The notes under the pieces are model-generated. The model was not told the DNA's origin and ran no database searches. It was given only the letters and a program-made list of their open reading frames with translations. From Uranotaenia lowii (lineage: Eukaryota > Arthropoda > Insecta > Diptera > Culicidae), in NCBI RefSeq assembly GCF_029784155.1, contig NC_073693.1, forward strand, positions 140,171,988 to 140,235,987: a stretch of DNA of 64,000 nucleotides. The letters run 5' to 3'. Below, one piece after another: positions 36,461-47,700 of the stretch. A program made the translations under genes and the position numbers. Position 1 is the first letter of the stretch. Each line of letters opens with the position of its first letter.

Positions 36461-37449
36461 CACGCTAATTTTTTTATAACCATTTATGGTTCTTAAATAA
36501 CCATTTTATGATATTTACTCCAAAACCGCCAATATGGTTATTTTTCAACAATTTTTCCAGAAAGAATTTTAACCATTTTGGCAGTTTTCGAGTATAAACC
36601 AGGAAATGGTTGAATAATATGATATCGCCATTTTGAAAGCGGTAATTGCAGCCGGACGCCCACTAAGCATTTTTTTTTCTTCCGCGGAAGAGCATCCAGT
36701 TTCCAGAAAAATCGGTTCTGGAAATTGTGGAAACTTCGGATTTTAAGGTGATTGAGAAAGGTAAGTGATTTCTTCCAATTATTTGTCGATCCCAACATCA
36801 TAAACAAACAAAAAAATTAGGGTACCAATTGGATGACGCCGGTTTAGGCACGGCAGATACACCAACAACATTCAATAGGACGAGGACTCACTCACCTAGC
36901 TAATGGAAATACAAAAGGAATTGTGTTTCACATCATCCGGAAGGAGCTGGAACGGGCCGGAATGTATGAAAAACATCACCAGCGAGTCAAAGATTATTCG
37001 CCAGACCCGCCTCCTCCACCCTCACCCCGTTGAGGATAGCAGACTAGTGGTTATTGTATTGACCATTCCGCAAGAGCTCGTTTCCATCCATCCATCCCGG
37101 TAGCGCTCGTGGAGGAATTTTACTTTTGCTACCAGGTGATTCGGCTGCTGTTTATAAGTATTATTATCGTAATATACAAGAAATAAAATTATTATCCTGA
37201 TGACTCTTCTTTTTCTAAATCCCTTCGACAATTGTAATCAATTTTACAAATCGCACAAAGGGCTCTTACGGTTCAAAAATAACCATTTTTCAATTTCTAC
37301 GGTAATCTTCCTTGCGGTTAAAAATTAACCATATTTCTACTTCTCCCCGAAAAGTCATTTTATGAGAGAACTCATAAAATGACATTTCCCGGGAAAAGGT
37401 AAAAAATGGTTATTTTTGAAACATATATGGTTTAATAGTTTCTAGCGTG
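36461..37449. mobile_element. TA-target inverted-repeat element, 989 bp, apparently carrying captured exons
   Basis: Ends CACGCTA and, inverted, TAGCGTG lie between TA (36459-36460 and 37450-37451). Subterminal regions carry about a dozen AACCAT/ATGGTT hexamers on both strands. The middle 36640-37230 lacks these, is GC-richer, and reads as two exons with an intron and a poly(A) signal (next entry). Confidence 0.7.
36691..37033 (+). pseudogene. Captured gene 3' end (two exons), unrecognised
   Basis: Exon A follows a T-rich tract and reads SIQFPEKSVLEIVETSDF up to KVIEK, then a GTAAGT donor at 36761. The acceptor CACTCACCTAG (36889-36899) opens exon B in matching phase: NGNTKGIVFHIIRKELERAG, MYEKHHQRVKDYS, then a proline run ending at TGA 37031-37033. 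AATAAA lies at 37182-37187. The intron of 139 nt is retained, so the fragment was taken up as DNA and not by reverse transcription. It lies wholly inside the element's termini. I do not recognise the protein. A host gene hit by two flanking half-elements is a less likely alternative. Confidence 0.45.
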
Positions 37450-37451
37450 TA

Positions 37452-38440
37452 CATCTCATCAAGGACACGCATGTCAGCACCACCTACTGACGAAAGTTCC
37501 TACTAAAGTCACTGATAGTACCACATTCACCATCACTAAGTGGCACAACGCCATCTACAAGTCAGAAATTTGCCAGAAGTAGTTCAGATCACCGATGTTT
37601 ATACATGTTTGTTAGGACTTTCTCCACATGATGGCGTGCTTGATATGTCGCCTTGTATTTTGAAGAGTAAGATATATTGGTTTTATTAATTGGTTATGCA
37701 GATTGGCAGTGCCATTCATCAAAATGGATCCTGATCAATAACTTTTCCATTAGTGACACAACCCTTTCCTTGGATATTTGAATATAGATTCGCAGACGTA
37801 TAGACGGTTTCTATAGTTGGTGATTTTGACTTACCTTTGTTTATGAATTTTTCAAAATTAATCTTTGGAATATAAAGGGACAATAACAACCTTTTGTCCC
37901 TTTATATTCCAAAGATTGATCCTATTAAGTATCCATCTAACAATCCTTCCTTCATTCCTCATTGACTACTAGGACGTGGCCGGCGTCGTTATTGGTCATT
38001 TTTAAAAAGGAGAGCATGAATTTTGTGCATTCACGGATAAAAAAACTCTACAGGTTGTTATCAAAATTCGTATGGTTGGCTCATCTATATCACATATTTT
38101 TGGTTGAACGCATAATATTACTTAATCAACATTGATAACTACAAACAAACTAGCGTTTATGTGAAGTTGATTTGGCTGTAGAGGATTTTTCAACCGCATA
38201 TCGCTAAAATAATTTAACAGCAAGTAGATTTGGCTATATTTCCCTGGTCTACATTATAATATCTGATAGATATTTTTTAAATATCACTGATGCTTGACTA
38301 GAACTTGAATTTTGTATAAACAAGCAAGTAAATTGTCTGAAAAAAGCCAGTAGTTATTTCTCGTGGAAAAAATCAACCAACACGAAGCGGGAAGGAAAAT
38401 ATGATTTATTTTTTCAGTTGATTTTCTTTTCAATTTTTTT
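37452..38440. other. AT-rich stretch with one perfect hairpin
   Basis: Apart from the hairpin at 37860-37917 I see no gene or repeat end. Confidence 0.3.
37860..37917. repeat. Perfect 24-bp hairpin with a 10-nt loop
   Basis: Arm AATCTTTGGAATATAAAGGG plus ACAA (37860-37883) is exactly matched by its inverse at 37894-37917; the loop is TAACAACCTT. On the minus strand a strong splice donor (AACAAAG|GTAAGTC, about 37828-37838) lies about 20 bp beyond. It has no TA flanks or larger termini, so it is not an obvious MITE. It could be a recent micro-inversion/duplication or a hairpin RNA. Confidence 0.75.
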
Positions 38441-38453
38441 TAAATGTTTTCAG

Positions 38454-38515
38454 ATACATATAGAGATGTGTGGGTGCATTTCGACCCCCGAGGGCCTATC
38501 CGGAAGCTGGAATAA
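38454..38515 (+). CDS. Candidate terminal exon, unrecognised
   Basis: A strong acceptor (TTTAAATGTTTTCAG) opens a short frame TYRDVWVHFDPRGPIRKLE to TAA (38513-38515); an alternative frame (MCGCISTPEGLSG..) ends in TGA at about 38528. A GTAAGT donor follows at 38546, and further acceptors ending TTTATTTCAG (38610) and TTTTGTTTCAG (38664) come next, so this may be a coding exon followed by spliced 3' UTR or a non-coding transcript. No partner exon upstream was found. Low to moderate confidence. Confidence 0.3.
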
Positions 38516-39075
38516 TAAACAGGGATGAACAAGATCATATCACGTAAGTTACATAGTATTCTTAATTTATCACAATCATATTTTCATAAGAGCTTTTATT
38601 TTATTTCAGGGCGCCGGCAGTTCAATTTCCACCGAAAAAAATAATAACAGCATTTTGTTTCAGGGCCATTGCGCTGGCTCCCCCAACAGAAGCAAAAAAA
38701 ACAATGCAGTGTTTAAAATTAAAATTCATGCCACTAATCGTATATATATAATTAAAATTTCATAAAATAAATAAAATTGTTTCATTTAAAAAACAAAAAC
38801 AATGCATTTTATCTGTTCCAATCAATTTAATTAATATTTTGAATCAACGATTTCCCACGTTCGAGGGGAGCAGCATTTACAGTAGAAACAGCCACACGAA
38901 TGATTAAATAAAAATTCCTGTTGGATTCTTAGCATCGATGCGATCGCTAAATCAGCCATTTATCCTTTCGTGGCAAAGTATCATCTGATTGTTGGCTTGA
39001 ATGTATTTTCGGGTCAGAACCAAACAACCATATTTATGTTCATGTAGACGCTTAAAATAACTGATAAATCTATAT

Positions 39076-39989
39076 GGGAGAGTGGGGAATCATGGGCCAC
39101 TTTTTTTCGTTGTTCCATAACTTCTTTATTATAAAAGATAAAATGAAAATAAAAAATGGATTGGTTTTCTACATTTTCAAGGTACCCTAAGATATTTTTT
39201 TTAAATTTTTAGTAAGCTATTTTACCCAAATTCTGACTGTCTGAAAAAAAGCAATATTTTTTGGATTTTGAAAAATGGTGGGGAATCGTGGGTCACCAAA
39301 TCCAAACTGACCAAATATCATGCAAAATTTATGAGTTGACCCAAAACTCTGATTTCCTAATTCATTTCGTTATTTTAAAGCAATTTCAGATGATGAAATA
39401 AAAAAGAGAGCTGTGTATGATCGCATAGATTCCTAAACCTGGCTCGCGAACGTTTTGGCAAAATTTCTTATATATGAAGGACAAAATATTTTTCATAACT
39501 CTTCATTTGGCATAAGAAATCTTTACAGATAGTAAAAACGTATTTTAAGTTCTGAATGTGTATAAAAACTTAAAAATATAGGTGATTCAAGATGTGTGGC
39601 CCACGATTCCCCACAAGCTTATGATTTGCAAATTAATTGCGTTTGTGTGAATTATTAATGTTTCATCGAAAATTCCTTTTCCACGTGAAGATCATGAGAA
39701 AACTAAGATCATAAGCGTATGAGCATATTTTTGTTATGAACTTTAGGTTCTCCATCGATGCATTTAGCGGGTGTTTTTTTTAATTATGCAAATAAATTTT
39801 TTTAACTTTTTTTTAGCTTAATAAATAAAAGAAGCATATGATGCGTATTTCAGTCAACAACATATAGGAATATATGCTCACGCAAAGCGACGACGATGAC
39901 AGTTGGTTTGAGATTTTTATCTCAACATACATCTGAGATATTAAAAGTGGCCCACGTTTCCCCATGGCCCACGATACCCCACTCTCCCC
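39076..39989. mobile_element. TA-target element with GGGAGAGTGGGG ends (copy 3), about 915 bp
   Basis: Left end GGGAGAGTGGGGAATCATGG and, inverted, GGCCCACGATACCCC then ACTCTCCCC, next to TATA on the right (39990-39993). GGCCCACG/GTGGGCC blocks recur in both subterminal regions (39281-39297, 39597-39613, 39950-39980). No transposase. Confidence 0.75.
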
Positions 39990-39993
39990 TATA

Positions 39994-40600
39994 TTTTTCT
40001 CCGTGTTGTGAATGAACTGCTAGTCCCAAGCACCATTCTTTTGGACCTTGCACAAAATTGATGGCCTCGATCAATCACGGAGTAGCAACCATTGGCGAGG
40101 TAAAACTTGTTCTGCTTAGCCACGCCAGCGATCATGGAATTTGAAATGCGTAAGTTGAGCAAAGCTAATCAAATATGTTATCTGAAGATTGAAATGTATG
40201 AACATGTTTAAGCACTTCAAGTTCCGTGATTTACGGTGGATATGAGTAGTCAACTAAGCTAAGCTAGCCATATTTGCAGTTAGGCAGTGTTTAAAAGTTC
40301 AAAGAGAAATATAATCATTATACCGCGCATTCTATAACATCACCAGAAATCTAATAAAGCCAAAATTAGACCTCGAAAAAATTATTATGCTTTAAATTTT
40401 TGTTACCAAAGCTTTATAAATGCTATTATTAAACATGTTAGCAATTTTTGTTTTTTCGATTCTGTGAGTTCTCGGAGTGTTTTTAAATTTTTTTCCAGCA
40501 ACCATGATGTTCATGAAAGATTATTGCATTATTGAAATATGATCTGGTTAAATTAATAGCCAAAACACCAATGTTATAACCATATTTTGAGCATCTTTTC
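39994..40600. other. Unassigned
   Basis: Short stretch of ordinary composition. A 26-codon ORF from ATG at about 40060 crosses a weak GTAAAA donor but has no support. Nothing called. Confidence 0.25.
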
Positions 40601-40609
40601 TACTGCCTG

Positions 40610-41480
40610 TCAAGACATAAATGAAAAAATTTACCAAATTGACACAATAAATAACAAAATTGACGAAATTTGAAAAATTGATAAAATTTGCAAAATAGAC
40701 AAATTTTACAAAATTTTCTCGACGGACAACATTGATAAAATTTACAAATTTATAAAAAAAATCATAAATGACCAAATTGACATTTTTTTTATTAATTCAA
40801 TCAATTTTGTTCAACTTTTTTATTTTGCAGATTCTGTCAATCGTTCAAGTTTTGTCCGATTTTCAAATTTTGTAAATTTTTGATGCTCTTCATTAATTCG
40901 ACCAATTCCATCATTTTATTAAATTCTGGTCAATTATGTCAGTTATGTCAATTTTGTCGATTTAGCTATTTGGTCAATTTGGCTAATTTTGTCAATTTTG
41001 CCAATTTTGTAAATTTTGATATTTTGGCCATTTTTCAATTTTATCTATTTTTCCATTTTTGTTGATATTGTCAGCATGATTCATACCATTTATTGATAAT
41101 TTGGCTGCTTTTTGTCATTTTCGTCAATCTTAGCATTAGTGGTAATGTGGTACATTTTAACATTTGTGTGAACTTTGTCATTTTGTAAATATCGTCAATT
41201 TTGTCAATTCCGTCAATTTTCTCATTATGGCAATTTCATCAATTTTGTTAATTTGACCAATCTTGTCAGTTCAGTAAACTTTTCTCAATATTGCAAGTAT
41301 GGTTAATATTTTCTATTTTTGACAATTTATCAATTTATTCGTTTCGACCGTATTGTTCACTTTTGTAAATTTGCTCGGTTTTGATATTTAGGTCAATTAT
41401 TGTCAATTTGGCAAGTTTTGTGTTTATTCTGCCAATAATGTTAATAGTTAATAAAACTGATTTTTGCAATTTTTCTGCAT
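40610..41480. repeat. Degenerate minisatellite of AAATTGAC/GTCAATTT units that switches strand
   Basis: From about 40628 to 40790 the repeated unit reads AAATTGACAAAATT-like on the plus strand. From about 40797 to 41440 the same unit appears inverted (GTCAATTTTGTCAATTTTG), imperfectly repeated dozens of times at 9-12 bp. The change of strand lies near 40790. A small third patch is at 42055-42090. No inverted-repeat termini seen. Confidence 0.75.
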
Positions 41481-44255
41481 AGTTTGTTCGATATCTCACA
41501 CAGACATTAAAATATCGTAATAAAAATACCATGGACTAATTTCTTTTAATCCCTAGAATATTTTTTGTGAATACGTCGCTTAAAAATATTTGGATTTTTA
41601 TTAGTGTTGTTTTAAAACAACACTATGCATCAAAGGGTTAAATCGTTTTTATCGAATTTTTCCGTTTTCTTTCTGATGAAATCATTAAAAAAATATCGTA
41701 GATTGGAAAAATGCCTGCACAAAGCATTTGACATTTGGATTTCAACCGCAGGGGATCATTCATTCTTCAATCAAGATAATACTGGTCGAAAAAACAGTTT
41801 TTTAAAAAGCTTAGCAACAAAATTTATTGATGTTTTGTTGTGAAAAGAGATTTAACCCATTAATAATTAACAAATACCACAACAAAAAACACCCCCCTAT
41901 ATTTCTGATTGATTGAATCGGGATTATCAAAAAAAAGCTTTTTAAAAATTACTCGATTTTGTCACTGCACCCAATTTGTCACTCTGAAATGCATCATGGG
42001 GTGAAAAAATCGACTGTTACCATTTTGCTAGTTTTTGTCACTTGACTTAATTGACGAAATTTGTCAAATTACAAAAATGTCAAATTTTCAAAAGTGCATC
42101 TGGTGTTGTATTGTAGTATATCATTTCACTCAATTATTATTTCTTTATCCTTGCTTCTTTTACTTCAGAGGTTCTCAGAGCAGAACTCTAAAATAAATGT
42201 CAGATCAGGTTAAATATTAACCATGATTATATGTTTGGAAAATGATGGTTATTATTTTTTATTATTCATCATTATTTACTTTTTTTTTCTTAACTTTCAA
42301 CTGAAGGATCGATTGAAAAATTCTGCTGTAGTGTTTAGAAATTGAAAAAAAAAATCGCAATTTGAAATGTAAATTATTGATAAAGAATAAATTTGAACGT
42401 TGATTTTTTCAGAACAAAAAGAAATCAGAATAGACAAACTTATCAAAGATTTTTTTTTTAATTTAAAAAGTAAGTATTTTAACAATTGAGAATTTTTTTT
42501 TTCAATGAACATATCTTACCATCATAAAAACTTGTGTATAAAATTTAATTGATAACTCAAGGGAACAGCATTTTAGTGCTTATGTTTTAATGATTGATTT
42601 GGTACATTTTAACGTCCTGTCTCGATTTTTTTTTGTTAAATTTGGCCTGTCTATCACATTTAGTTCTGATCATATGGAGTTTTAAAATGTGTCAGTTTTG
42701 AGTAAAACCAATCATTGATAACTGATTAACTATCAAACCTACATTGAGGAAGAAATCTGATTCTGATTTCGTTTCGATTAAGGAATAATAATTAGATGGT
42801 GAATCATTTTTGAAATGTGGTTTGAAATGTGAAATCAAATAGTTTTTAGAAATTTCAAAAGATATCAACACAAGTATTTTTGACTTTAGTGCAAAAAGTT
42901 TAAAAAAGAAACTTGATTTCATTCACAAATTTGTTGGATTAGAATTAGGATTTGAAAAGTATCTAAAATTCAATTTGGTTTGAAGTTCCTTATAAATTCG
43001 TTAAATGGGAAAAAGTAAACAAATAGAAAACTTCTGCCTATAACTTTTTTCGCAGAACTCAAAATCACTTGAAATCTCGATGGAAGTTGATAATTGATTC
43101 AAAACTTAAAAAAAATTGTATGTTTTTGTTTTCAAGTTTTGTCAAAAAAGTGCAGAATTTTCTTAAATAATTTTACCCTAATTTGAAAAGATATTTCAAT
43201 AATAAAAACCACATCGGAAAAAAGTAAATTAGTGGCCTTGTGTAATTTATCAAAACCTATGTGATGTTGAGCATTAAGAAGAAGAGAAACACAAAATAAA
43301 ATTTTAACATGTAAACATTTTAACGACATTTTAATCACATAAACGATTTTTTTAAATCAAAATTTTTATAAACCTTCCAAAGCCGTTCACAAAATATCCA
43401 TTTCGAGGAAATTTGAGTTGAGGTTTGATTTCGAATTCGTGGCTGTTAACCGATTTTGATGATATTATATTCATTGTGAAGGTGATTTAATCTAAATACT
43501 CAACATTAAAAAAATAAGTCGATAAGTGTTACCAGGTTATCAGAAACTGGTTCAGAATGTAAAAAGTCCGAAAAATCAATTTTATTTTTTAAACACTCAT
43601 AACTTTTGACAGCTTTTCTGTATTTAAGTATTTCATTGATGTTTGAAATTGTCATAGATATGTTGGGGTCCAATGAATCTCTGATCTTCCGGTAGAAAAA
43701 AAATCCTACTTTAAAAAACAACATAAAATTTTGGCTTTGCTTAGCTATATTTCATTTCCCAATGAACTGATTTTCAAAACTCAAATTTCAATTTTTTGTC
43801 GTTAGTTCGATCATTATTTTAAAAAAACATACTTGGAATGATGTTTTAAATACGAGCTTTGGGTCTTATTGACCCGAACAGCTTTGGAGGGTTAATAAGG
43901 TAGAGGATGTAAGATTTCAGATTTTTTTTTTGTTAATTATGTTTACCATCGTAAACGCCTGTTGCATGGTTTCCAATTTGTCGATGTATACAATTAGTAT
44001 TCGATCAATTAGTTTTGAAGTTTAAATGTTTCGTTTCAGCACATTTGAGCCCTTTGCAGTTTTGTATCAGTTACGCGGAGGCTGAAAGTCTCTATAATAA
44101 AGAAAAAAAATCAATTACGCTTCTGGAATGAATAGAATAAAAAAAACTCTGTTAATAAAGTCGCGAAAACGACTATAACCGAAACAAAAAAAACTTAGTT
44201 AATTTATAGTTTTGTTGTATTTTGAGGTAATTTTTCTATGTTTACGGTATGTACT
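41481..44255. other. AT-rich stretch without a recognised gene
   Basis: A perfect 24-bp palindrome TAGTGTTGTTTTAAAACAAC(ACTA) occupies 41602-41625 and is followed by GGGTTAA. At 43867-43895 a TTAA-ended repeat terminus (TATTGACCCG..GGAGGGTTAA) matches that at 4463-4503. Open frames are AT-driven only. Confidence 0.35.
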
Positions 44256-44480
44256 TAATTTTTTGAAAATTTCCCCCTAAAATCCTAATTTTACTGAATC
44301 TTACCTTAAATTTGGATGGTGACCCCCCTTTCTCTGAGGGGAAGGAGCTTTAATAATCGTAGAAACAATTCCCAGCCTAGAACACTTCTTAACGCCAACC
44401 TGTTCAGTAATTTCCAAGTCTATGCAGGACATACAGACATAACAAGCCTTTTGTATATTAGAGAAATTTTACATATTAGA
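44256..44480. repeat. Tail-like fragment of an old dispersed repeat
   Basis: The order CCCCCCTTTCTCTGAGGGG, then CAGTAATTTCCAAGTCTATG, then CAGGACATACAGACATAAC resembles the tails of old insect repeats such as the 24.1-kb one. The CTAGC head is absent. Confidence 0.35.
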
Positions 44481-44639
44481 ATAGTCTTTCGGAAACAAGT
44501 GGATAAATGAGCAATGCGATTGTTAAAATTCTCTATTCAACGTTGTTCATGCCAGGTTCCCGCAGTAAAAAGCATCTTGCCTACCTTCTGATTCTAAATT
44601 TTTAAATATTCCAAGCTAAAATCTCATTCATTGATGATT

Positions 44640-45640
44640 TCTCCCTCAGTTTTACAGCCCGTGGCTATCGGTTCGGAAACCCAATTCCGTTCCACTGCAC
44701 CGCACACAAGATTTGTTTCATGCCGACGATTTTACAGTCGAGCAATTAGTTGCTAAATTAATTAAGCTATTAATTAATTTGCGCCCAGAAATATGATACA
44801 CACATGGTCCGGGCCTATACGGATGCGATGCGATGCGATGCCTCCTCGCCACATCATGTGTGCTCTCATTTGTGCGCGAGATTAATTAACTTTATTGAGA
44901 CGTTTTCATTGTCACGCACACACATAGATACGTGGGTCTTTAAAAAAATGGAAACGACGAGGTTGCAGAATAGTGGAATTTGTTGTAGTAGTGACCCTCT
45001 TTGAAAAAAAAGTTCCCACTTCGCCAATGACATCCAAAGCCCGACTGCATGCATGGAAAGTTCTGAATTTTCGTTGCCCTCCTCCATTTCGTTGCTTCTG
45101 GTGCTACTCGTGTGGGAACTGAACTTTGCACTGCTCCTCCTCGTCCGATTCACTATGATCTGTATTTCTCAGCTCGGCGTTCGTAATGCCAAATTATATT
45201 GTATGATGCGGAATCGGCGGCGGCATCGTGATCAGCCAAGCATAAAACCACACCGAAATTTGTTTTGCATTGAGTGTAAAAATGTTGGGCCTTCCAGAGA
45301 AGGCGCTCTGTGTCCCAGAAACCTGGGGCAATTGTCTCTCAAAAAGTAAGACATCTTCCAAAAAAAAAACGGTAGCCTGTGTCATTAATCAAACCGCTTC
45401 CAGTTTGACCCTGACTAAGGTGAGCCCCTCTTGATCTAACGCCATCATTGCAGAACGTCGACCTCTGCCTGTTGTACGGACATTTGGAAGCTTTTCAGAG
45501 GTCGATTCGGTGCTCGGTAATCGCTTCACACACAACGAGCAGACGAATTTCGGTGACGACTCCAACAATGGTTCTGGATTCGGAAGAAAAAAAAAGTTCC
45601 CAACGATTGGGCAACCCAATTTGCACTACTTAGTTTGTTT
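44640..45640. other. GC-balanced region without a confirmed gene
   Basis: Non-repetitive looking. A GATGC pentamer is repeated four times at about 44822-44841. A 98-codon plus-strand ORF (45053-45349) contains a hydrophobic pair of segments (SISLLLVLLVWELNFALLLL) but has no splice, codon or homology support, and overlapping frames on both strands are equally open. Possible regulatory or UTR sequence. Confidence 0.25.
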
Positions 45641-45915
45641 GGTATGATTTATTTTATTCGGTTTGGGTTAAGCAAAAAGTGGCCAACGAATTCGGTCATT
45701 TTTCAAACTGGCTCTAGGGAGTAATTGAGCTCACTTTATAGAACAATTTTAGCTTTTGAGCAATACTGTGAACAAATTTTATTTGAACTTACAAGTAATT
45801 GAGCTGGATCTAATTTAAGTACAACAAACAAATATCATATGTTTATTCTTCCACAACAGGTAACAGGAAACCAAAATTTGATTTTATTCTAATTTTAAAA
45901 GCTTCTTCTGATGCA
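45641..45915. other. Short AT-rich spacer
   Basis: Nothing recognised. Confidence 0.3.
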
Positions 45916-46334
45916 TAGATAGTCCTGGACTTCGTCTATCTCGGCTCACTGGTGACTGCAGACATTGACACCAGCCGTGAGATCCGGCGGCGAATTATCA
46001 GCGGAAGTTGTGCCTACTATGGACTCCACAAGCAACTGCGGTCGAGAAGACTTAGCCCTCGCAAAAAGTGTAACCTGTACAAAACGCTCATTAGACCGGT
46101 TGTCCTCTAAGGGCACGAGACGTGGATATTTCTCGAGGAGGACCAGAAAGCGGCGAAGGCTGACCGGAAACGCTGAACAGGACGAGAATGCTGAACGACT
46201 GTCTCGCAAAACAGGTGTTCGTTGCCAATCTGGTAGGAACGAAACGAGTAGGGGCACAGCGAGCGAGGTGGTTAAACCAAGTGGTGCGTGATCTGGCTTA
46301 TGACGGATGCCTGAGAAGTTTGAGAACGGTGAGC
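45916..46334 (+). pseudogene. RTE-clade non-LTR fragment, internally deleted
   Basis: This aligns with the RTE 3' region at 61.3-61.9 kb from its AGATAGTC..GACTT position to GAGAACGGT, for example CTATCTCGGCTCACTGGTGA and AAGCAACTGCGGTCGAGAAG. About 140 bp are missing after GGAGGACC, and single-base shifts break the frame. The junction at 46334 with the next element is abrupt. Confidence 0.8.
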
Positions 46335-47700
46335 AGAGGACAGTCAAATCTCGATGCCAGGATATCAGAGATAAGCAAGACCCGTGTGGATGCTCGGCGG
46401 GCTTGTAGCGTGTCTAGGCTAATGAGATTGCAGCAGTTCTAGTAGCTTGGAAGGTGGAACGGGTCCAGTTCAAATGGCGTAGAGCATATCGCATAAAACG
46501 TCGTTGTAAAGCTTCGATCCGATCAGTATGGAACGAACTAAGCTGCAGTAGAGGATTTTCAGGAAGTACGGGTCTCTAAAATCCTTCGTCACTCGTAATA
46601 TAAACCCAACATCGGGAAGCTATAACAACCATGTAGTTAGTATGTGTCTTGAATTCAAGTTTCTGATCAAGAATTACACCTAAATCTTTTAGGGGGTCCA
46701 CACGAGCGATTGAATGGTTCGAAAGAAAATAATTGGCGAGGATGGAATGCCGTTTGCGCGAAAATGTTATGACGGAACATTTACTGCGTTTTAACACCAG
46801 GCAGTTGTTGTTACACCAGGTAGCAAAAAGGTTTAGTTGTATTTTCAGAGAAACAGTGTCTTCAGGACCTTTGATTGCGTTAAGCAATTTCAAATCATCA
46901 GCGTAGGCGAGTTTTAGTCAAGTAATAGGAGAGCGTCATTGAAATAAATGATAAAAACAATCGGTCCTATTTGGCTCCCTTGCCAGACTCCAGATGTAGC
47001 AGGGAACTGTCTAGATAACGAATCCGCAAATTTAAGGATTTTCCGGTAAGGTTACTACGAAACCAATCATCTAGACGTCCGAATTTTGCAATAGCAATTT
47101 CAGGGAGGTTCTCCGACTTTCACAGTAAGTAGGCGAGTAGTGAGCGGGGCTCTCAATGAGTTTGTTTACAAATGATTTCGGAAGGTACCGAGAACGAGAA
47201 ACGAGCTGGGTCAGGATATAAAAAAACGTCTTGGCCGGACACCATTTGATATTCGGTAAATTAAAATCACCGATGATTGACATGTCGTCTTCAGGTGAGG
47301 CAAGCGACATACTTAACTTTGATGAGGCACCTGGAGAAAGAATCAGCAATACTCACGTCTCGTGTGCGATTCGGAGGAAAATATACCACACTCACAAATA
47401 TCTTCCGGTTACCGAGACCGATGCGGACCCACACTATTTCCAAATCATCCCAGGAATTGTCGACGATAGACACAGCTTGCAGTGTAGATATGACGGCCAG
47501 TAAAACTCCGCCTCCCGTTGACTTCCGACTGTTACAGGGACAGCGCAGCGAAACACAACATATTCTGAACTAAAAGCCTGACTAGTAAAGGTCTTGTCGT
47601 TCAGCCATGTTTCGGTCAGGGCAGAAACATCGTAGCAGCAGCAGTAACATCGTGGCCAACAGATCAGATACTCGTTTAAGCAAGAGTTAATGCCACCGAC
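46335..47700 (-). pseudogene. Jockey/CR1-like non-LTR retrotransposon, endonuclease and RT remnants
   Basis: Minus strand. From right to left: endonuclease N-terminal part (ALTETWLNDKTFTSQAF, about 47590-47640), middle part (FVSVVYFPPNRT, about 47370-47420), and a conserved DDMSIIGDFNLPNIKW motif (47243-47290). Reverse transcriptase follows: SGVWQGSQIGPIVFIIYFND (about 46930-46990), the YADD catalytic box (about 46888-46899), and the LKDLGVILDQKLEFKTH region. Much of the region between endonuclease and RT fingers is deleted, and frames break repeatedly. The piece upstream of 47700 continues at 49301 beyond the foldback element. Clade by motif pattern only. Confidence 0.8.

Noticed and set aside
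40060..40143. 26-codon ORF across a GTAAAA donor-like site
   Set aside because: Too short, weak donor, no acceptor or homologous sequence nearby.
45053..45349. 98-residue ORF with two hydrophobic segments
   Set aside because: No splice, homology or composition support, and the opposite strand is equally open over the same stretch.
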